In this document: in pieces, positions 56,758 to 64,000 of the stretch
Position numbering within the stretch: the stretch's first letter is position 1
How the letters are laid out: each line of letters begins with the position of its first letter
NCBI GenBank assembly: GCA_011317545.1
Contig: WUJK01000002.1
Location: 3,658,001-3,722,000 of the forward strand
DNA length: 64,000 bases
Direction: 5' to 3'
Origin: Coniella vitis
Taxonomy: Eukaryota > Ascomycota > Sordariomycetes > Diaporthales > Schizoparmaceae
The notes under the pieces: generated by a model
Seen by the model: only the letters and a program-made list of their open reading frames with translations
Databases searched by the model: none
What the model was told of the DNA's origin: nothing
Translations under genes and position numbers: made by a program

Positions 56758-58482
56758 TCACTTCCACTCCACCTTGGCCATGCTGCCCTTCTCCACCAAG
56801 GCCTTGTGCATATCGAAGGTGTTCCAGAGCAGATGCGGCTCGTGGCCCATGCCCTTGCGCAGACACTCGAATTCGGCCTTTTCAAAGTACTCGGCCAGGA
56901 TGGGCTTGTAGACGTCGTGTGCGCACTTGTCGATGATGACCCTGGCCCTCTCTCTTGGGCTCAAACCCCGCACATCAGCCAAGCCGCACTCGGTCACCAC
57001 CACATCCAGGTCGTGTTCCGTCTGGTCAACGTGGGTGCACATGGGAACAATACACGAAACACCGTGGGGATCCGTCTTGCTAGGGCGGGTAGAGGGCGTG
57101 TGCATGATGCTGTACTTGGAGGAGCGCAGGAAGTCAGCAGAGCCACCGAGGCCGTTCAGCATGCGGCTGCCCATGACACAGGTGCTGTTGGCGTGCGCGT
57201 AGATATCCACCTCGACAGGCGTGTTCATGCCAATGACGCCCAATCGACGGATGATTTCAGGTGAGTTGGAGACTTGCTGGGAGCGCAGCAGCAGCTTGTT
57301 GTGATAGCGCTCCCAGTTGTCATAGAAGCGCTTGAAGCCGTCAGGCGAGAAACGGACCGAGGTGGCCGTGGCAAACTCGAGCTTGCCGGAATCAAACAAG
57401 TCCAAAAACGTATCCTGGATGACCTCGGTCCAGACAGTCAAGTTCTGGAACTTGGAGCCTGCTAGCCCGCCAATGACGGCATTGGCAATGTTGCCAATGC
57501 CAGACTGGATGGGCAGTAGGTTCTCGGGCAGACGGCCGCGGCTGACCTCGTGTTCCCAGAACTCGATAATGTGATCGGCAATTGCCTTGGAGCTGGCGTC
57601 GGCGGGCGTGTTGGGAGCAGTCTGGTCGGCGTAGTCAGAGTGCAGGACACCAACGACCTTTTCAGGGTCGATGGGAATAGACGTGGTGCCGATACGGTCC
57701 TCGACGCCCATGATGAGGTAGGGCTTGCGGCGGGGAGGCAGGTCGGTCATTGTGATGTCATGGAGACCCTCGAAGCTGGGAATGGAAGTGTTGACTTCGA
57801 TGATGATCTTGTCGGCGAGTTGCACGAGTTCTGGGGTTGCGCCCACCGATGCGCCCGGCACGATGCTGCCGTCTTCCTTGATGGCCGTTGCCTCTACCAC
57901 CACAACATCCAGCTTGTTGTTTGGTCTGTCTTTGGTGTAAAAGCCCTGTATAGTGCGGGTTTTAGTCCTGGTTCTTGTGTCCTTCCGCGCTGTGCCATGG
58001 GCTTGGGCAACGTACGTATACCAAATCCACCGGGAACATGGACAGATGCTTGTCGAAGAAGTTGATTCTGCCCTCGTTGATTCCCTTGGAGATGGCCTTG
58101 CCGACCTGGTGCGGACTTCTCCTCTCAATCATGTCTAGCCCTGCCCATCTGTTTTCTGTCTCTGCGCCCGAGGATGCTCCTACAAAGAGCGTATACTTTA
58201 ACTGGCCCTGGAGGCCGTTATTTTCGACGTGGTCGGCCAGGAAGGTCGGCATTTTCCTAGGATGGAGGAGAGTCCGCAATTAGTCTTGCAATCCACCCGA
58301 GCTTGAGCCCCAAAGGGCGCAGACACTCACTTTGGGTAGCCCACACCGGTGAAGCCACTCCAGCCAATGTAGGAGCCGTTGGGAAAGTGGTGGAGCAGGT
58401 CCTGAGGCTGGCACAACTTCTTGAGCAACGAGGGGCGGCGCACACGCGCCTTCAAGGCGGCAGATGCCACAGGTGAAGCCAT
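56758..58482 (-). CDS. ACH1: mitochondrial acetyl-CoA hydrolase / CoA-transferase Ach1
   Basis: A 526-residue enzyme matching the usual Ach1 length. It moves CoA between short acyl groups (succinyl-CoA to acetate) and hydrolyses acetyl-CoA, detoxifying acetate or propionate in mitochondria (family knowledge). Exons: 58482-58331, 58256-58016 and 57945-56758; the introns use GTGAGT/CTAG and GTACGT/ACAG, with the first in phase 2 and the second in phase 0. The N-terminus (MASPVASAALKARVRR) is basic and Ala-rich, fitting a mitochondrial targeting signal. Motifs: YIGWSGFTGVGYPK, LFVGASSGAETENRW, MFPVDLVY/GFYTKDRPNNK across intron 2, IQSGIGNIANAV, MNTPVEVDIYAHANST (the Glu here is the likely catalytic residue) and GLGGSADFLRS. 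It ends AKVEWK. A TATATAATA motif lies about 225 bp upstream. Confidence 0.96.
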
Positions 58483-59922
58483 GGTGCTCCTTGGTGTTCT
58501 GGTCGCTCTGCAGCTCAGCGCCAAACGGCTCGATCGAGCGGGGATGGTAAGGATAGAGGCGGGAGAGCAAGGAGAGAAGGCAAAGGACGAGGCTGGAGGG
58601 TTAGAGAAGAGGGGAGATTGTCCAAGGTCAGAGGAAGAGAAGAAGAAATGCCAAAACGAAAACAAAAGGGCCTGTAAGATGGGCTCAATCCACGATGCTC
58701 TCGGTATTATATACAAATAAATGGGGCATTACTGCGTGGAACAAGTCAGAGAAGCAGAACCCGAGACCAGCCGTGCATCACGGTTGCATAGACGGTGACG
58801 ATGCTGCGCGCTGCATTGTCCGCTGGCTTCAGGGCTTCAGGGCTTCAGCCTGCCTGTCAGGCCCGTCCAGTGGATGCAGGTGCTGAAGCTCGGGTGCTCC
58901 AGGGGGTGGGGGTGCTGTGGGGCACTAACAGCTGCATCGCGGGCAGCTGCTAGCTTCGCACCCCTGGCTCTGTTAGCCAAGTACCGATATTATGACGTCT
59001 CCATGTTTCCTTTGTCGTCTGCAAACTGCATTCAGATGTGATGGTATGGTATGATGTCTCTGTTGTCTCTCAATTTGTTGGAGACTTCAATACATATAAT
59101 TCCTGTAAAATTCCATTGCCAACTGAGTCTTGGGTTTTCTCCGGGTGCTCTCAAAGGAATGGCTTGCACTGAAGTAATATGTAGTACTCGTAGTACTATG
59201 TGGCCCCTCCATCAGAACGCCTGCAGTCTGTACCTGAATACACGGGTACATTGATGCCTAGCCTGCCCCACACCGGACCTACCACGCCGGTAGCTGCCGT
59301 TCGCGCGCGCTGGAAGGAAGGAAGGAACAATGCAAGCACTGTCGCATGGCTTGCCGTTCGTCCGTCGCCAGGCTGCGAAACCCTCGGTAAAGCGCTTGCT
59401 GCCCACCATCGCCAACACCACTCACGCCACCTGCCAACCTAATCAGGACACGGGCCTGCTTTTCCAACTGGAGTTCTGATTCGATTGCCTTCTCGATCTG
59501 GCGCAGGTACTATTACATTTGTACATGCTGTGCAACTCAAACATCAGGGGCATGCGCACAGCAGCCCACGCAGCCCGTCTTCGGAGGCTCGCGCCTTTCG
59601 CGACATTGGCGGATGCCGAGTCATGGAGTTGCTATGGTACTGTGGCTCTGCTCGATGCAGCAGTGCACAGTACTTTGCGCTTACTATGTCCAGCACTGCC
59701 AGTACTTCACATGGACGATGGGACAACGGGCGTCAAGCAGAATCTATGAGGCGCTTGAACAGTGAGTGCTTGTCAGTCTGCGGAATGATGTCCTGCTCCC
59801 TCTTTGCAGTTTCGAGAACATGGCATCTGATCCAACTCAGCTTCGTCCTGTCGTGTCCCCAATCACCCCCAATATTATCCATCTGTGGCACAAAGACTCT
59901 TCTGCTAAGGAACACAGGGAAC
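58483..59922. other. intergenic region
   Basis: The upstream region of ACH1 and downstream region of the UNC93-like gene. No credible coding frame. The motif GTAGTACTCGTAGTACTATG lies at about 59181-59200. Confidence 0.55.
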
Positions 59923-61580
59923 CTAGACGTCGCCTCTCTTTTCGGCCAGTACCTCTGCGCCCACCACGTCCTCCACCGTCTCGTCGGTAAACTTGAGGTC
60001 CTCCTCCAGCGGCACCGTGTCCTGGATGCGAAGCCAGATGATCGGCGAAGCAATGATCAAGGTACCGGCCAAAAGTCCCCACGTCACTCCATAGACAGTG
60101 TTATACGGCTTGCCCAGCCCGTCCACCCGCCAAAAGATGGCAGCGCCAGCCGACTGTAACCCCTTGTAGAAGCCAGCCAGATTGGCAGCCTTGCGGGAGT
60201 TGTTCGAAAGGGCGCCCATATACCTGTTGTGCGTCCGATTGTCAGCATGCGAGTCGCAAGATAAGGCCCGTCTCCGTCTCGATCTCCGTCTCAACCTCCA
60301 CCTCGGTCCAAGACATACCAGTAAAGGCTCGTTTGCCAGCACGCATCAAAGAAGCCAAAAAAGATGTACAGGAACATTGGCGCGATATACTTGCTCCCAT
60401 CCGCCCAGTCAATGCCGACAAAGTCCTCGGCCGACGTCTGTTCTCGCGTGGGCTGCGTCCGCTGCCACGCCCAACCGCCGCCCCAAATGACAAAGGTCAG
60501 GACCACCAACGCGACAAGGGCCGCCTTTGCGCGCAGGCTGCGGCGGATGCCTTTGTAGTCAAGCGCATATCCAAACAAGATGGCTCCAAAGATCTGCGAC
60601 AGCCAGTACAGCACATTGTTGAGCGTGCGCGTGCGCGTGTCGAACTGGCCCGCATTCATTTCGTTGGTCTGGTACGTGTAAAAGACGTTGCTAACAAAGA
60701 ACATGGGAAAGAGCAGCACAACCCACGGATCCTGGTAGACGGTCTCCCACAGACCAAGGAACTCGGTCTGCCACGACGGATTCTTCATCAAGATGACGCG
60801 CGATCCGTCCTCGCGCTGCACCTTGCCGGCGTCACATAGGAACAGGGCAATGACGGCGCCGGCAAACATGAGCACCACGAACGCCGCATACGTTCCGTCC
60901 GTCACCGGGCCGGTGTGGTTGTTGACATCCTCGCCCAGCGGAATCAGCGCGCCAATGACAGCGCCCAGGTTGAAGATGATCCAAAACCAGGAAATATAGC
61001 GGCCCTTGTACTCCTCGGGCGGATACGACATCATGATGGCGCCCTGGCCTGTCCACAGCAGGCCCGCGCAGACGCCGAGAAAGGCACCCGCAAAGACGAC
61101 GAAGCCGAGGTTCTGCGTGTGGTTGTAGGAGAGAAACGAGGCCGCGTAGATGCAGTAGCCCAGTCCACCGATGGACATGGTCAGCCTGATGCCCAGCCGG
61201 TTGGCAAATGTCCCTGCAAAGAAGCCGACGACGGCGAATGTCGAGTACAAGGCCACGTTTGCATCGTCAGAGGCCAGCGTAGACAGTTGCCCAGCACCGC
61301 CCATGCCGACAATGGCATTGAACATGCCTGGACACAGGAAGCAAACTACGGCGACCATAAAGAGCTGGAACTTGGGTGATGCAAACCAGACCTCTGACTT
61401 TCCGAGCTTGAAACCCCGGTACATCCACCCCGCAGGGCGCGGAATGGGACCGTCATACGTATGGGGAGCAAGGTTGCCGGAAATTTCGGGGGCAGTGTGC
61501 TCGGTACTGGTGTTGACTGTGTGCTCTTTGGACTGCAAGTCGGAGCTGGCTCGCGTTTCGTTGACTTGGGGTTCCGCCAT
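59923..61580 (-). CDS. UNC93-like MFS membrane protein
   Basis: A 520-residue membrane protein of the fungal UNC93-like (DUF895) group within the MFS fold. Exons: 61580-60319 and 60223-59923; the 95-nt intron has donor GTATGT, acceptor AACAG and phase 2, joining SLYWY to MGALSNNS. After a polar N-terminus comes GFKLGKSEVWFASPKFQLF. Hydrophobic segments follow in the expected pattern: CFLCPGMFNAIVGMGGAG, TFAVVGFFAGTFANRLG, YPPEEYKGRYISWFWIIFNLG and the late DACWQTSLYWY, near the family's conserved W-rich region. About 11-12 membrane segments can be counted. The tail is acidic and cytosolic (EDVVGAEVLAEKRGDV). Transport substrate unknown. The start at 61580 was chosen because the frame upstream, although open, has no conserved character. 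A TATATC-type motif lies about 95 bp upstream. Confidence 0.92.
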
Positions 61581-62816
61581 GTTTTGGTGAAGTGCGTTGA
61601 TGACGCCTCTTTGCAAGTGGTAAGCCGCAAGTTCTGGTTTAGAATGTGCCACCAGGTTCGAGGCGAGGGAGACTGATATATCTGTCAACCCTTGAGGGGC
61701 GTGGTTATCGCGAGGTAACAAGCCAACGTCCGCGTGAGGAGTAACAGGACGACAAGCACCGTCGATTGTTTCCCAAAAAAAAAGACCTCGTAAAGAGTCT
61801 ACTTTGGCTTCTTGTTGGCTTAGGGCAGTGGTCTTATGATAAGAAAGCCAACCCAGCCTGCATGCAGGGTCTGCGCTGGGATTGGCCAGAGAGGCCAGTG
61901 TGGGTGGCTTGAGTTCGAAGTGAGTGAGAGTGAGGTGCGGGGTTATCTGTAGGCAAGAGTATCCTTTGTAGCAGCAGGGCGAAAAGGGTAGTGGAAGAAG
62001 CAAAAACAAAAAGCAGACTGGTGTATCTGGTTGGACACGTATGATTTGGCTGGCGAGCCTGGGAGAAGTTGTGATACTCGCGGGCTGTACTTGGGGCTGG
62101 ATGTAATGTAACACCGGCGTCAGATGAACCTTTGGTCTTGAGGGTTTCTGTGGAATGTCGCCGTGTAGGGCTGATGTCTGTCTCGTATCATGGATGGAGA
62201 TGATACTGTTGCCCCTCTTGATGTGAAGTTGGCGATACTATCCACGATGCTGTACTCAGTCTCACTGAAACAAAATTGAAACGTACTTTATTGCAAGTGC
62301 TTAGAGAATGTCATCGAAACTGCAACTCTTCCACGCACAGGACTCGCCCTAGATGTTCCCGTGGTGAACTGGATTCCAGATGCTTCATCTTACTAGATAG
62401 CACTGTAGATATATATCTATACGTGATAGGGACCAAGAAGGGGCAAGCGTCATATGTGACTGCTGCTGAAACGGACTTCGACGCTCGTATATCGCATCAA
62501 CTGAATAGTACTCAGAATTCCCACTTCCATTAGAAGCAAACGCTGACAGCAACTGTGCTTCTGTTCCTCGGACACTTTCCAAAGCACGCAGTAAACGTCC
62601 CAATGCGCACTCTTTTTCATTTCACGCTCCGTCATACACACAGCCAAGCCCCCAAGAGCGCCACCACCGGGTTCTCTTCCACTCGGAGCATATTCCCTTC
62701 ATGCAGCAGCAAGCACAAGCAAAAGAACCGTCTCCCCCCCCCCCCCCCTCCACCGAGATTGGCCTTCAAAAAGAGACTCCAATGGGGGGGTTTCTTTTTC
62801 ATTCTTCTCGCTCTCT

Positions 62817-62823
62817 CCTCTCT

Positions 62824-62859
<36 letters not shown>

Positions 62860-62861
62860 TT
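62817..62861. repeat. (CT)n microsatellite
   Basis: A CT-rich tract of about 45 bases, the last 30 nearly pure CT, in non-coding DNA. Confidence 0.92.
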
Positions 62862-63230
62862 AAAATACATGTCTTTGTGGGTGTCAGCACCGAGATGCTA
62901 TCCACGACAAACGTCCTCGGTGACTGTCCTTCTCAGAATCTACGTACTGGAAGGTACATGCAGTTGTTTTTCTTTAATAACCGCTGCACTATTTGACTAT
63001 CTGATGCAATCCAACTTAAAGGGCATACATACATAGATCGGGAATATAGACGACATTGCATGGACCCAACCAAGGGCGGGGGCGGCAGTGAGCTTACTCT
63101 GACCACGACACCACACCACACAATGTAAGATGGCTTATTAGCCCCGCATGTAACGTTTCCCCGGCGTGCAGTATCTTTGCGGAATGCGGCGCTGGAAGCT
63201 GTGTGACTTGCGTAAGGGAGTAAGGGAGCC

Positions 63231-63261
63231 AAGCCAGCCAGCCAGCCAGCCAGCCAGCCGC
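63231..63261. repeat. (AGCC)n microsatellite
   Basis: About seven AGCC units in non-coding DNA. Confidence 0.9.
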
Positions 63262-64000
63262 CTAGCCTGGGAGTCGTTCCAAGGGAGAATCGGGTGTTGA
63301 GAATGCAGAGGGTGAGTTGGGTTGGCCCTTCAAAAAGGAATTGCTAATTGGGCCATGGTAGAGTAGTTTCTTGGTGGAAGGCTGGAAGGCGAGGTGTACC
63401 GGCGTGTTCTCCTATATGACCTGATGATTCCCAGCTGAATCGTCGAAAACTATTCATCAGATACAACAATTTTCAAGGTCAGGTTGTGCATGCTACACTT
63501 ACCCACGTGATACATGGACACAGACTCAGTTCAGCATCTCGAAGCTTCGTTTATTGGTCGCCAATATCGGTTGACTGTCCGGGCATCCATCATCGAGCCA
63601 CCAGAGAGAGGCATCACTATCCGCTTGTCCTTTTACCCACTGCACGCAAACCTGCTGTTCATATCGTGAGGGGGACTGAGCGGAAAAGGGCCGCAGACAA
63701 GAAAGACATGCAGGTTTAAAAGGGGGCGTATGCGCAAGTCGCTGGTTAATCACCCTCCCGTCAAGATCAAGCATAAGAGATGAATATCTCCTGGGACTCT
63801 GGACTTTTATGTTCTAGCTTGGAATATTCATCTACGCTGTCTCCTCGATCACGAGTGCTTCTCTACCAGCAGGCGGCGGCAGCGAGGTTGCATCGCATCG
63901 GATCGGACGAACATATACTCAAAAGTTTGGGTCAACGACCTCACTGGGATGTAAGTAACGAATCTTTTGAGGTGTAGTAAGTGCCACATGTTGGAACTCG

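Larger units (their letters stand above)
61581..64000. other. gene-free right edge
   Basis: The frame of the UNC93-like gene stays open for about 178 codons upstream of its chosen start but looks like leader sequence. Beyond it no gene is seen. Repeats include a C run near 62736-62749, a CT run at 62831-62861 and AGCC units at about 63231-63261. Confidence 0.5.

Overview
The window comes from the nuclear genome of a filamentous ascomycete (Pezizomycotina). The evidence is short introns of about 55-170 nt with GTRNGT donors and CTRAC/CTAAT branch sites, genes on both strands without operons, and GC-rich third codon positions. The protein families also fit: a SAPS protein, AIM6, a PaxU-like DUF829 protein, a large disordered ascomycete protein, a GFRGEHELRRH-type zinc-finger factor and Ach1. 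Microsatellites are very abundant and intergenic stretches are long. I infer Sordariomycetes, probably Hypocreales, but no marker gene here proves it.

Layout, left to right. 0-9 kb: a Ser/His/Gly-rich protein (2020-3144, +), then a Sit4/PP6 phosphatase-associated (SAPS, Ekc1-like) gene on the minus strand (8900 to 5590) and a separate acidic exon (4794-3720) that is probably its C-terminal tail. 11-17 kb: a secreted AIM6-type phosphodiesterase; the wreck of one short-chain dehydrogenase (12971-12515, -); an intact SDR whose second intron is best explained as GC-AG; a DUF829/TMEM53 hydrolase; and a small Cys-rich protein with a long Ser tail. 17-22 kb: about 5 kb without a recognisable gene. 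22-32 kb: a secreted GH29 alpha-L-fucosidase and a 1301-residue disordered conserved protein. 31.6-39.1 kb: about 7.5 kb without a gene, ahead of a C2H2-type transcription factor (39084-41311). 42.8-48 kb: a small secreted double-psi beta-barrel protein and a seven-exon SV2-like MFS transporter. 50-56 kb: a three-KH-domain RNA-binding protein, a possible 68-residue protein and a Thr-rich single-pass membrane protein with a 69-bp tandem repeat. 56.7-61.6 kb: the mitochondrial acetyl-CoA hydrolase/CoA-transferase Ach1 and an UNC93-like MFS protein. The right edge (61.6-64 kb) holds no recognisable gene.

The genes look like ordinary housekeeping, secreted and transport functions, not one pathway. 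I see no biosynthetic cluster core enzyme, no complete transposon, no CRISPR array and no tRNA or rRNA gene. The points most worth a second look are the SDR relic beside an intact SDR, the GC-AG intron, the unresolved 3' structure of the SAPS gene, the 69-bp coding repeat, two coding microsatellites in secreted or Cys-rich proteins, and a recurring TACTATGTAC-type motif confined to the gene-free DNA. I found no convincing new biological system.
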